From the NCBI RefSeq assembly GCF_014529535.1, contig NW_023503373.1, forward strand, positions 1,550,001 through 1,614,000: a stretch of DNA of 64,000 nt. Direction: 5' to 3'. Made by a program: the position numbers and the translations under genes. This document shows positions 49,385 through 58,549 of the stretch, one piece after another. The notes under the pieces were generated by a model. That model saw nothing but the letters and a program-made list of their open reading frames with translations, was not told the origin of the DNA and made no database searches. The stretch's first letter is position 1, and every line of letters begins with the position of its first letter. The stretch is from Bradysia coprophila (lineage: Eukaryota > Arthropoda > Insecta > Diptera > Sciaridae).

Positions 49385-49680
49385 AGGAAGGAAGGAGGAA
49401 ATCGGGTGATGTCCAGAAATCGGGAAAGGACCAGTAATCGGGAAATGGATGGAGATCGGGAAATTACTAGAAACCGGGAAAATTCGGAAATGACTAGAAA
49501 CACGGAAGCAGACTGAATTCGCGAAATCACTAAAAATGAGAAAACGACAAGAAATCTTGTAATGACCAAAAATCGGGAAACGACCAGAAACAGGGAAATG
49601 ACTAGCAATCGGCAAATAACTAGAAATCGGGAAATAACCAGAAATCAGGAAATTACCAGTAAATTAAAAATGGTAAAATG
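49385..49680. repeat. Degenerate minisatellite, 18-19 bp unit
   Basis: Variants of AATCGGGAAATGACCAGA recur about fifteen times, for example near 49415, 49435, 49455, 49570 and 49620. They give repetitive minus-strand translations (FLVISRFLVI type) that should not be annotated as protein. Confidence 0.75.
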
Positions 49681-50930
49681 ATCAGTAATCTGTTCAGAAC
49701 AGTTGTGTTTCACGCATAATCCTTACAGCCAACAACGTCCTTAACTGATGTAAACCACTGCATTGTCGTCCGTACAAAAAAAATAAAAAAATCAGTTTGA
49801 ATTATAACGTTGATCTACAAACACCAGTCTTTCTACTCGACATCAAACGAATCATTCGTGCCCGAGTAATTCTCTAGACAATCGGAAGACAACGGAAAAA
49901 CGGGTCTACAATCGAGAATTCATTGAAAAACTAGAAAACCGTAAACACACTTCGGAAAAGCTGAAATAGCGTAGCCTTCGTCAACACATACTTTTTCCTC
50001 TGCCTTTTTCCGCGTCACTCCAAAGGAACAGACTTCAAACGTCTGAACGTTTACTAGTGAACTCCATTTCGCCCGCTGCACTCGCGTCATTTTCCTAGGC
50101 CGGTACACTCCCATTCACCCGTAAGACTACATTCACAAAATCTTCTCTAGCCTTTTCAAGACCTTTTCAAGCCTTCCGGATGACATGAAGAAAAGCATCG
50201 TTCGTCAACATTATCGAAAAATTACGACGAAATGATGTCATATGCGCTCAGGAAACTTAAAGAGGAGTTATATAGGCAATGTTGCTTCTATAGGCATAGA
50301 CACGAACATCGAAAACGAAAAGAAAAAAACGTTGGGACAACCCACGGAATATAGACTCCTTTTGTCAGGTCCTTGAGCGATAAAAGATAGCTTCGCCAGA
50401 ATTTTCACATAGTTGCTGACAATGGCACGCCAAAACAAGGGAATGTTCCTTTTAAGAAATGCCTGACAGAGCACAGACCAAACTACACCGTACGTACCGA
50501 GAATCGCCTTCATTTACAAACCGTATCGTCATCAACCGGGGTCAGAGCTTTCTTCAGAGAAAATTGCGCTGCTCCGCGTTCCGGATTCATCTGAATTCAG
50601 TCCAGTACCATTCATGCGGGTCTTTCATTCACCATTGGTACATCAGTCATCCATTCTTCCCACAGAGTTAGTTAAAATAATTAAAAATTTCGGAGCAAAA
50701 AATTTTTTTCGCGATTGTCCATTTTCAAGGCACACTATAACATCGATTGGATCCAAAGACGAAGAAAAACGTATTGGGACTATTTATAACTTGGAATTGG
50801 AAAGTTGGGAATCTGGAGTTCACTGGAGTATTTACGCTTAAATCAATGACAAATAAGCAAGACAAGAAGACTCAACTTTCTCTTTACATTGAAAATTAAT
50901 TTTTATTTCGAAATTGTTCAATTGAGAATG
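49681..50930. other. Intergenic region
   Basis: Short frames at 49920-50114, 50268-50513 and 50459-50841 overlap on opposite strands, and I recognise nothing in them. TTTATT at 50933-50938 just beyond this stretch is the poly(A) signal (AATAAA) of the minus-strand gene that follows. Confidence 0.35.
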
Positions 50931-50968
50931 AATTTATTGAATGATGGAACAATTATCTTTTCACTCAT

Positions 50969-51136
50969 CTACTTAACAGCAAGTAGTGCAAGCGCACTTC
51001 TTTGGTGGAGGATTTGAATTTGAATTGTCTGTAAACCCACGTTACCATTGATGTCACGAATTGGTTCCGCTTGAACACCAGCAAAAACAGCGAAAAGAGC
51101 AGCTGCTAGAAGTAGGACAAATTTGAAGATTTGCAT
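50969..51136 (-). CDS. Small secreted protein C (MQI-leader subfamily), 55 aa, probable frameshifted tail
   Basis: The signal peptide MQIFKFVLLLAAALFAVFAG continues to VQA and is followed by the family start EPIRDINGNVG. After GNVG the frame reads LQTIQIQILHQRS and ends LLAVK, unlike any relative. In the neighbouring frame the same DNA continues with a DNS motif as in other members, then a Pro- and Cys-rich end. This suggests a small deletion within the module changed the tail. The 5' side is intact: TATAAAAA (51280-51273), ATCAGT initiator (about 51247), a 59-bp intron (51195-51137) ending against the ATG, and AATAAA about 30 nt after the stop. It could still be expressed as a short peptide or be a recent pseudogene. 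Confidence 0.65.
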   Translation of the reverse strand: MQIFKFVLLLAAALFAVFAGVQAEPIRDINGNVGLQTIQIQILHQRSALALLAVK

Positions 51137-51280
51137 CTGGAAGTGGATTATTGATTAGAAGAGGATCAACTTGGGTGTCGTCTAAAAATTCTTACTTTGA
51201 TTTATTGTTGAGTGGTTTTTCTTGACTCGAAGATTCGAATTAAACTGATGACACTGGTAGCGAAGCAACCTGTTTTTATA
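51137..51280 (-). promoter_or_regulatory. Core promoter and 5'-UTR intron of secreted gene C
   Basis: TATAAAAA at 51280-51273 lies about 33 bp before the ATCAGTTTAATTCGAATC initiator block. That block is identical to the one at 55476-55493 before gene E. The donor AAAGTAAGAATTTTT is at about 51195 and the acceptor is CCAG|ATG. Confidence 0.7.
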
Positions 51281-51386
51281 CTATCTGCTGGAGCTGTGCG
51301 CTGTTATCATTTTTATAGCAATTGCAAAGAAATTCCGCTTTTATTTATCTCACAGTGGGTTTTTACACTGAATTATGGTACTAACG

Positions 51387-51445
51387 TGCGAGTGAAGAAT
51401 TTCTTTTGATAAAGACTGATAACACCCATGACATTTCTGCATATG
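51387..51445 (-). promoter_or_regulatory. Conserved upstream element of the secreted family, copy 2
   Basis: On the minus strand, GCAGAAATGTCATGGGTGTT is followed by TTTATCAAAAGAAATTCTTC. The match extends further downstream, toward the gene, through GTGTAAAAACCCACTGTGAG (about 51370-51350), then AGATAA and GGAATTTCTTTGCAA. It lies about 300 bp before the ATG of gene C. Confidence 0.7.
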
Positions 51446-52130
51446 CACAAAAAAACCAACGTGCATCAATAATCTTATGCCCGCGTTGCAAATCTATGAC
51501 ACTACCACATATTTTACCGGTTCATCGGGAATTCCGATTCACCGAGGTTATAACCTTTCATTTTGGTATTTGTCAGATATGTAGCAGAGCAGTCTTACAG
51601 TGATAATAATGTCGCAATATTGGAATTCTTGGAATTCTGCTTCAATTTCAGTATTATACATCTTTTGCTGTTTCGATTTCCTTACAACTTTGAACATAAT
51701 ACCATAATAGCTCTCCAAGAACTTTCAACAAGTTGAGCATATCTTACAAAATCATCATCAGAATGCTTTTACCGAAGGTCTGTGTTTTGGACCGGGAAAA
51801 AATGTCTGTCAAAAATGTTTTTATATCAAATATGATTCTGATTCCAAGGACTTTTGTTTCATCTATGCCTACTTTCACACAAAAAAAAGGTTTCTACTGA
51901 ACTCGGTCGAAAGTAAATAACACTACGAAAAATGGAATTTCCTGCTCTGAACAAAATTGAAATTCCTACGCTCAAAAAGTATGAAAAAAGTCTTTTTAAC
52001 TCGAACGATGCATATAGCAACATCAGTCACTTCGCAGTCATCAAAGGATCACATTGACAATACACAAAGTAAAATTGTCGTTCGCATTGTCTGTCTAACG
52101 CTAAAGTATTTCTGTGACAACAAGTACAAA

Positions 52131-52271
52131 ATGATGACATCACGAACCATTTTTATTTTGCTTACTGTGTTGGGAATGTTTTTGGGAGAACAATGGGACT
52201 TATTCAAACCAAGAAACGGCATTCTTCATCCACCCATCAATCCACCGAATTACGAAAATATTATCGGTTGA
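52131..52271 (+). CDS. Candidate short proline-rich secreted peptide, 46 aa
   Basis: The ATG at 52131 opens a 46-codon frame. A hydrophobic leader (about residues 6-18, TIFILLTVLGMFLG) is followed by a mature part of about 24-26 residues (DLFKPRNGILHPPINPPNYE...) rich in Pro, Asn and Ile without cysteine. AATAAA at 52294-52299, 23 nt after the stop, supports a compact transcript. It lies within the secreted-gene cluster but lacks the GNVxGDV module and the 5'-UTR intron, so it is not obviously related. The composition recalls short proline-rich insect peptides, which is only a resemblance. A longer in-frame start at 51957 would add a non-leader extension and seems less likely. Confidence 0.5.
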   Translation: MMTSRTIFILLTVLGMFLGEQWDLFKPRNGILHPPINPPNYENIIG

Positions 52272-52299
52272 ATATGGAATGTGTACAGATAGTAATAAA

Positions 52300-52770
52300 A
52301 ATAATTTTTAAGTGACAGACATTGGCTTTTATTGAACGTTTTCGCGAATCTTCAATACACTCTGTTCGACGTCCAAGCAGAAAAGTTGCATTAACAAAAA
52401 TTGGGTGAATTGGTCAACGGTCAAGGTATCGCCTTCCGCCGTATATGAGCAGGTGTAAGTCAATCGAAATGGAGAGTTTGTCACGAAAGCGTCAACTTGT
52501 CGGCGATATTCATTTTGTGCCTTGTTTGTGCCCTGATCTTCTCACTGAATTGTCGGTAAATTCGAAAACTCGAGAATGTTTAACATGTTTGCATATCTTC
52601 TACTTTGTAAGAGCTTTTGTTCTCACCGACGAGATTTTGAAGCTTAGAGTAATTATACCTAGAGAGGAAATTTGTACGACGAAATGTGGTCCCAACATTA
52701 GTTTGTCTTAAATAAGATTGCCCTCTTACCAGTAAACATTTTGTGTTTAATGTTGGTACCACGGTGTCGG
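52300..52770. other. Intergenic region
   Basis: The open frames at 52445-52711 and 52580-52819 overlap on opposite strands without recognisable features. Confidence 0.3.
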
Positions 52771-53773
52771 GGAATCTCGCGCCGTGCGAAATTCCTACTC
52801 TAGAGTGGTAATTTCGCACCCATACATTTTTTGAATCTCCAGTTTTTTTGCCAATGTGTGGTTGGAAGTCTGCGCGAATTATGGAATTTGGGGCGAATTT
52901 GATTTTAAAAGTTGGGAATGGGTGCGAACTCGATTTAGAGCATTTTCAAAGGAAGTGAAAGTTGGAAATGGGTGCGAACCCGATTTAAAGCGTTTTTGGA
53001 AAACCGAAAGTTGGAAATGGGTGCGAACTCGATTTAGAGCAGTTTTCGAAAGACTGAAAGTTGGAAATGGGTGCGAACTTGATTTAGAGCATTTTTGGAA
53101 AAACTGAAAGTTGGAAATGGGTGCGAACTTGATTTAGAGCATTTTTGGAAAAACTGAAAGTTGGAAATGGGTGCGAACTCGGTTTAGAGCATTTTTAATG
53201 GAAATGTTAACAAATACTGATTGAATTTTCCTTTTACGAAATGTTAACAAAGACTGAGGCAATTTTCCTTTTACGAAATGTTCACAAAGACTGAGGCAAT
53301 TTATTTCCAACTTTCAGTTCCTTTGAAAATGCTCTAAATCGAGTTCGCACTCATTTACAACTTTCAGTTTTTCCAAAACTGCTCTAAATCGAGTTCGCAC
53401 CAATTTCCCACTTTCAGTTTTTCCAAAACTGCTCCAAATCGAGTTTGCACCCATTTCCAACTTTCAGTTTTTCCAAAACTGCTCTAAATCGAGTTCGCAC
53501 CCATTTCCAACTTTCAGTTTTTCCAAAACTGCTCTAAATCGAGTTCGCATCCATTTCCAACTTTCAGTTTTTCCAAAACTGCTCTAAATCGAGTTCGCAC
53601 CCATTTCCAATTTTTTAATTTGCCTAAAACCATCCGAATTCCATAATTCGCGCCGAATTTTATAGTTCGCGCTGACTTCCAACAACACATGTTCAAAAGT
53701 ACTGCAGATCAAAAAAATGTATGGGCGCGAAATTACCACTCTAGAGTAGGAATTTCGCGCGGCGCGAGATTCC
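52771..53773. mobile_element. Foldback-type transposon with arms made of 50-bp tandem repeats
   Basis: The ends GGAATCTCGCGCCGTGCGAA and (inverted) GGAATCTCGCGCCGCGCGAA define an element of about 1 kb. Inside each end is a 70-bp inverted block with CTCTAGAGT. Each arm then carries about six tandem copies of a 50-bp unit containing TTGGAAATGGGTGCGAACTC and GATTTAGAGCATTTTTGGAA, running forward at about 52907-53195 and inverted at about 53307-53615. A loop of about 110 bp (53195-53305) holds three ACGAAATGTT(A/C)ACAAAGACTGA units. This matches the architecture of Drosophila Foldback elements. No transposase is present. The repetitive frames within are not genes. Confidence 0.85.
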
Positions 53774-54400
53774 TTTTTTCACCATATAAACGTAGTAATC
53801 TAGCAACCGGTACCTCAGATTTTAGGTAATTTTGTTCGAAATTTTTGAAGAGGAAAAGATACTTGTGGAAGCTCCAGTTTCTGTTTTGGTGATGAAATTA
53901 AATCGAATTCATCTCTTTGTATTGTTATGTATTTAGTATCAGCCAGTTAGCTTTTTGTCAAGTTTGTAAACGATCTGGAAGAAATTACTGAAATAGTTCT
54001 CGATAAATTCAGTAAGTAGTGCTCCAAACATTAACACGTATGAAGTTTACGCGGCCAGATCGATTACAATTAGAGAAAATTCCCTCTCAGAGCGTTGTAG
54101 GAGACAAAAAAAACTCTATTTGCAACTGATCCCAGCAGTTACATAGTATCAGATAGTTTTCTACACTTTCAACAGGAGAAATGAAAAGAGACAAAATTGA
54201 CAAAATTCTCGATCGAGGGACCTGGCCCTCTCACATTTTGGGGCCTATTATATCGGTGTGAATCAAAGATAATCTTAGATTTGTCTTTGCAATTATTTAA
54301 ACAAACGTTTTTTAAGAACCAACAGAAGAAAAAGAACCAGCACTATTTTTTGACTGTATCTGATAGCAGAGAATAAATAAAACAATGCTTATGCTGAACA
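53774..54400. other. Intergenic region
   Basis: Nothing recognisable is found between the Foldback-type element and the minus-strand secreted gene D. Confidence 0.35.
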
Positions 54401-54408
54401 AAATAAAT

Positions 54409-54789
54409 TTATTGATAAAACATAATGCAAGGAAGGACACTAATGTACGCTGTTAGGGCAATAAGACCATAGTTCAGTGATATTACAACAGTATTGCTGC
54501 TTTTGCCATTATCGATTACATCGCCATTTACATTGCCGTTTATATCGCCTATCGGCTCTCCACTCGAAATAAATCCTCCATTACCATGCCCTGATAATGG
54601 TGGGTATCGTTGGGGAGTGCCAATTGTTGCATTGTTGCCAGCTGGATAACCGTAATATGGCAGGCCACTATCTGGAGTGTTATCGTGGACTTCTCCACCA
54701 ATATGTCCAGTAATCTCGCGGATCGGTTCGCCATTTGTCTTTGCAAAAATCGTGAGCAATGCAAGCGAAAGAATGATTGAAATAGCCAT
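54409..54789 (-). CDS. Secreted repeat protein D, 126 aa, two GNVxGDV modules
   Basis: The signal peptide MAISIILSLALLTIFAKTNG is followed by module 1, EPIREITGHIGGEVHDN (about 21-37). A Pro/Gly/Tyr-rich spacer (SGLPYYGYPAGN) leads to module 2, EPIGDINGNVNGDVIDN. The C-terminus is hydrophobic (about 105-124) and could be a GPI-anchor signal or a membrane tail. It is clearly paralogous to the gene at 60082-60840, sharing leader, spacer and promoter. There is no 5'-UTR intron: the ATG follows CCTCA. The poly(A) signal AATAAA (54413-54408) overlaps the stop codon, giving a minimal 3' UTR. The function is unknown; membrane attachment is inference. Confidence 0.75.
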   Translation of the reverse strand: MAISIILSLALLTIFAKTNGEPIREITGHIGGEVHDNTPDSGLPYYGYPAGNNATIGTPQRYPPLSGHGNGGFISSGEPIGDINGNVNGDVIDNGKSSNTVVISLNYGLIALTAYISVLPCIMFYQ

Positions 54790-54854
54790 TGAGGATTAAG
54801 TGGTTTTCGCAGCAAATGGCCTAATGATTCTGTAACAGATTTCCGTCGTAACTG

Positions 54855-54920
54855 CTTTTATATTCTTGATTTTCAGATGGTTCAAAAACAACAGTTTCAA
54901 AAATTTCTCGGGAATTCCAT
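54855..54920 (-). promoter_or_regulatory. Promoter of secreted gene D with kB-like site
   Basis: TATAAAAG (54862-54855) is followed by CAGTTACGACGGA, which matches CAGTCGCTACGACGGA in the gene F promoter at about 60908. About 50 bp upstream, GGGAATTCC (54910-54918) is close to an NF-kB (Rel) consensus. Immune control is inferred. Confidence 0.5.
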
Positions 54921-55340
54921 AAATCTTACAACATTCTATCGCAAATCATATGATTTGAGTTTCAGAGTCGTTATGGTTCATTAAAATATCGAACAATGAC
55001 GTTGTTTTGATTAAGAATAAGGTAAGGGGTGCTGTACTTGGCAGACAAGAATTTTTTGAATTTTAATTTTAATCATATTTTTCAAATATTTTAAATATCT
55101 GGAATTCAATATCTCGGCTGCCTAAATAACTTGGTTGGGAGGTCGAGAGGAAAAAGTGAAAAATATGCTGTGAATGACTGCTTTATTTCCTTAAAGAATT
55201 CTTCGATTTTTTTTTAAGTGTACGATTACGATATGCATCACGACACGATGCCTTTTACTAATTTCATAAAATTATCTATATTTTCGCGCTTAAATTTTTG
55301 CGACCTTTTCTAGTTAGTTGCGTGTCATGGTTTTTCTTCC
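54921..55340. other. Divergent intergenic region
   Basis: It lies between the minus-strand gene D and the plus-strand gene E. It is AT-rich and nothing is called. Confidence 0.35.
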
Positions 55341-55400
55341 GCAGAAATGTCATGGAGGTCATCATTGTTAATGAAAGAATAATCCCAGATAGTGAAAAGT
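55341..55400 (+). promoter_or_regulatory. Conserved upstream element of the secreted family, copy 3
   Basis: GCAGAAATGTCATGGAGGTC runs on to ATCATT, about 250 bp before the ATG of gene E. The upstream flank GCGTGTCATGGTTTTTCTTCC is also shared with copy 4. The downstream half is shorter and more divergent than in copies 2, 4 and 5. Confidence 0.7.
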
Positions 55401-55450
55401 CCTGACGAGAAAAACACAGCAACGATAACAGTCTGCAAATCGAGTGTGGG

Positions 55451-55590
55451 TATAAAAATGTGCTCCGCAACTGGCATCAGTTTAATTCGAATCTTCAAGA
55501 GAAGAACAACCTACTACCAACAAAGTAAGATTTTTTTTTTCAAAACTCAGGACTCTGCGAATTATCGCTAATAAATAATGCATTTTGCAG
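55451..55590 (+). promoter_or_regulatory. Core promoter and 5'-UTR intron of secreted gene E
   Basis: TATAAAAATG (55451) is followed at about +27 by GCATCAGTTTAATTCGAATC, the shared initiator block. A 66-bp intron (55525-55590, GTAAGA...TTGCAG) abuts the ATG. Confidence 0.7.
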
Positions 55591-55737
55591 ATGCAAATCA
55601 TCAAAATTGCTCTACTTGTTGCAGCTGCTGTGTTCGCTGTTTTGGCAGGAGCTCAAGCGGAACCAATTCGCGACATTATCGGTTGTGGTAGAACCGATGT
55701 TACTGATAATTTATCCTTTAACTTTACACACCCTTGA
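55591..55737 (+). CDS. Small secreted protein E (MQI-leader subfamily), 48 aa
   Basis: The signal peptide MQIIKIALLVAAAVFAVLAG continues to AQA. The mature peptide has about 25 residues: EPIRDIIGCGRTDVTDN, then LSFNFTHP. The module is recognisable (PIRDI.G...DV.DN), but the GNV core is replaced by CGRT, giving a single cysteine. The leader is nearly identical to that of the 57124 gene, while everything after the module differs. AATAAA at about 55773 lies about 35 nt after the stop. The start is fixed by the intron acceptor at the ATG. The frame is short and could be a truncated relic, but the promoter, intron, leader and poly(A) signal are all intact. Confidence 0.7.
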   Translation: MQIIKIALLVAAAVFAVLAGAQAEPIRDIIGCGRTDVTDNLSFNFTHP

Positions 55738-55799
55738 GATAATTCAAAGAGTGATTAAGATCGCTGTTGTTGAATAAATGAGTGGAAAGGTCAGTGTCA

Positions 55800-56300
55800 T
55801 CTTCAGTAAATAAATTCAATTTGAATATGCTGCTGCTGCGTAGCCGCTATATGAAAAAATTTGGTAGCTAGAAGAATGTTTGGCCCAATTTTAAATTAGC
55901 AGAATATCTTAAAACAGTTTAAACTCGAAAATATTGGTTCGGCCATTATGATTGACGTTTGAACAGTTTTATAAAAAAAAAATCGGTGCATTTTAGAGAC
56001 ATACCGTAGAACAATTTTTTTTGGTTAGAATAATGATTTACTTCGATAAAAAAAAATCAAAAATTGCCTCGACTAATAGGAGAATGATGTTTAGAAACTA
56101 AGAAGAAATGTATTTCGATTTTCCGTCTCAATTTTCCTTTAATCAGCGTTAATGTCTTCAAATCACTTCAATAGTTAAGAACTATTTGCACAAGCGCTAA
56201 TGTCGATCACGCGCTTATCAAGTCTTTCAAAATGGCTTATGAAATACCCGTAGCTACTAACGGGCAAAGGTGGGCATTGTCCACACTGATAAGAATGAAA
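55800..56300. other. Intergenic region
   Basis: No gene is seen. Confidence 0.3.
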
Positions 56301-56520
56301 GGTATCGGGGAATCTGACACACGGTGCTAAAAGAACGCACTTTAAAACTACGTAAAAGGTGAGCTCAATCACGCAAGTTTATTGCTGCAGATGCATTTTA
56401 GCAATTTCATCGACTTAATGACTTCTTTTACAAAATGTTGGTATCAAAAAATCGTGAGCGAATTCACCTTTTACGTAGTTGACAAATGCGTTGTTTTAGC
56501 ACTGTGTGCCAAATTACCCC
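56301..56520. mobile_element. MITE family member, copy A (220 bp)
   Basis: The ends read GGTATCGGGGAATCTGACAC on the left and, inverted, GGGGTAATTTGGCACACAGT on the right. Subterminal inverted blocks are AAAGAACGCA, CTACGTAAAAGGTGA and CACG. The copy at 63511-63724 has the same blocks in opposite orientation. Confidence 0.8.
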
Positions 56521-56794
56521 TCGCCCTTTTCTTCAATTTCACCATATAAAAATATATCTGTCATACTTTCGCCCACCCTGAGAAATCCAGCTAGCTACGG
56601 CCCTGATCGTAGCAAAATTTTTATTGGACAAAATGTAGTCGATCTTCACAATTTGACAAAAAAGCAGAAGATGTTCAAATTCGTGGCATTTATTGTTTGT
56701 TTGGATGTATTACAATCAAGTGACTCGTGATTGTGACAGTGCGGTCGGAAACACGCGCAGGAAATTATTGCTGCGTGTCGTGTTTTTTCTTCTG

Positions 56795-56910
56795 AAGAAA
56801 TGTCATGGAGGTCATCATTCTTTATCACATGAAATTCTTCATTCGCACAGTACCACGATTCAGTGTAAAAACCAACTGTGAGATAATGAAAAGTGGAATT
56901 TCTTCGCAAT
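56795..56910 (+). promoter_or_regulatory. Conserved upstream element of the secreted family, copy 4
   Basis: AGAAATGTCATGGAGGTCAT continues to CATTCTTTATCAC. The match then runs through GAAATTCTTCATTCGCAC, GTACCACGATTCAGTGTAAA and CTGTGAGATAATGAAAAGTG, ending at GGAATTTCTTCGCAAT. It lies about 250-330 bp before the ATG of the 57124 gene. GATA-type sites (TTTATCAC, AGATAA) and GGAATTTC are visible. Confidence 0.7.
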
Positions 56911-57005
56911 AGAAACGTCACAACCTCGGTCACACAACGATAACAGTCTTCAATTCCAGTACATGTTTGTTCAGTACAAAAGCGTGTTCCTCCACATCAA
57001 TTTTC

Positions 57006-57123
57006 ATCAGTTTCATTCGAATCGTCGAGTCAGGAACAACAAGAACCAACCAACAACAAACCAAAGTAAGAATTTTTAACGACATTCAAATCGATCATCG
57101 CTTATCAAGAATCCAATTTGCAG
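57006..57123 (+). promoter_or_regulatory. Initiator and 5'-UTR intron of the 57124 gene
   Basis: ATCAGTTTCATTCGAATCG (57006) is the family initiator block. The TATA position holds only TACAAAAG (about 56975). A 58-bp intron (57066-57123, GTAAGA...TTGCAG) ends at the ATG. Confidence 0.65.
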
Positions 57124-57780
57124 ATGCAAATCATCAAAATTGTACTACTTGTCGTAGCTGCAGAGTTCGCGGTTTTTGCTGGTATTCAAGCGGATCCGGT
57201 TCGCGACATTTATGGTAATGTGTCAGGTGACGTTATAGATAATTCAGTAAACATACACATTCACAATTCCGGTAATAACTGTAAGGGATTGGATGATATG
57301 ATCGATTCTGGCAGTGTTTGTACAATCATCAATCGTAAATGGAGTGAATATTTATATCCGGTGCAAGGAGCGAATTATGACTGCGAACGACGACAGATAT
57401 TCACTTGGATACCCGGTGGATGTGACAGCCAATGCAATTGGAAAATTGAAAGGTCGGGCAATAAATTTCGATTGAAAAGTTTGCACTTTGACGAATATTT
57501 GTATGCAGTCGTTGACAGCATGAAATATGATAAGCAAAGACGTAATACGTTCAGTTGGATACCCAGAAGTGCTTGCGACAACGACCAGTGTTATTGGAAA
57601 ATTGAATTACTATCAGACGACTGCAGTAAATATGTTACAATTAAGAATGTTGCCTACAATGAATATTTGTATGCAGCCGATGGATTAAACTATGATAAAG
57701 ATCGACGAAGAGTATTTACTTGGACTGATCACTATAATGTGGCAAATGATCAGGCAAGTCATTGGGAAATTAAATGTTAA
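57124..57780 (+). CDS. Chimeric secreted protein: GNVxGDV module plus Cys-rich triple-repeat domain, 218 aa
   Basis: Residues 1-23 are the family leader (MQIIKIVLLVVAAEFAVFAG, then IQA). Residues 24-47 are one module, DPVRDIYGNVSGDVIDN, followed by SVNIHIHN. Residues 64-217 form three repeats of about 50 residues (64-109, 113-161, 167-217), each with EYLY, a D..RR stretch, (V/I/T)F(T/S)W and a closing W(K/E)I. Nine cysteines lie after the leader. Three such repeats suggest a beta-trefoil fold, and the pattern recalls the C-terminal half of lepidopteran 30K/microvitellogenin-type lipoproteins. This is a resemblance by eye, not a match. Such domains bind sugars or lipids, so a secreted binding protein is plausible. 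The start at 57124 is fixed by the intron acceptor. AATAAA at about 58026 may be the poly(A) signal. A broken duplicate lies at 58550-59232. Confidence 0.8.
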   Translation: MQIIKIVLLVVAAEFAVFAGIQADPVRDIYGNVSGDVIDNSVNIHIHNSGNNCKGLDDMIDSGSVCTIINRKWSEYLYPVQGANYDCERRQIFTWIPGGCDSQCNWKIERSGNKFRLKSLHFDEYLYAVVDSMKYDKQRRNTFSWIPRSACDNDQCYWKIELLSDDCSKYVTIKNVAYNEYLYAADGLNYDKDRRRVFTWTDHYNVANDQASHWEIKC

Positions 57781-58549
57781 ATTGAAAGGGATGAAAGCAC
57801 CTAGTAGAGTAGTAGAAAAAATAGAACTTTAATCTATGTATGCGAAAATTTTTGTTATACCTTTTTTTCTTATTTTCATTGGAAAATTGCCATTAAGGGT
57901 GCTAATAGTATTATTAGTATTAAAATGCTACTCTATTTGACGTGGTAAAACGTCTATTACCCTGCTAGGTGCTTTGAAGTGATGTGAAAGTGAGAAGGAA
58001 TGTAGGAATTTCGCTACAATTCGATGTAAATAAAATTTCTTTGTACAAGCTAAAATAAAACTTGTACGATGAAAGAAAAAACTAAAAACTGTAATTTATG
58101 TCTCATTACATCTTATTTCGTATCTTCTGTGTTAATAAAAAAACGACTAGTGACTACCATGCACAGACGTAATGTATGAAGCCTGTCTGCCCTTCCAGCA
58201 AAGCTGGTCCAGGCTGTCCAATGCACAGAATTAATGGATGAGCCTCTCTGCCCTTCCAACAATACGTTCAAGAATGAACGACGAAACGATTTGTCACTTG
58301 CGGTTTAGCAAGAAGAGATTTGATTCTTTAAAATGTACATAAACTCAATCGATGCAGTTTAATACGGAATATCTATTTACCAAGCACCAAGTTTCGGAGA
58401 ATAAGTTCAAAGTTGAAATATGTGAATTTAAGACAATTTTCCATCATTTACCTTAGTTGTAATTGCCGGCGAATCGTAGTTGTGATCGTAATTCCCAAAA
58501 AGTTCCTAACAAAATAATTATATTCTTTTTCGATGGGGAACGTTATTTT
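57781..58549. other. 3' flank of the 57124 gene and spacer
   Basis: AGCACCTAGTAGAGTAGTAG and related 3' UTR blocks recur after the broken copy (near 59250), so the duplication included the 3' UTR. A short direct repeat (GCCTGTCTGCCCTTCCAGCA near 58182 and GCCTCTCTGCCCTTCCAACA near 58242) is present. Confidence 0.45.

Noticed and set aside
49331..49615. Two overlapping minus-strand frames with FLVISRF-like repeats
   Set aside because: They come from the 18-bp minisatellite and overlap in different frames.
52856..53696. Repetitive frames with KVGNGCELDLE-type repeats on both strands
   Set aside because: They are translations of the 50-bp repeats in the Foldback-type element and appear on both strands symmetrically.
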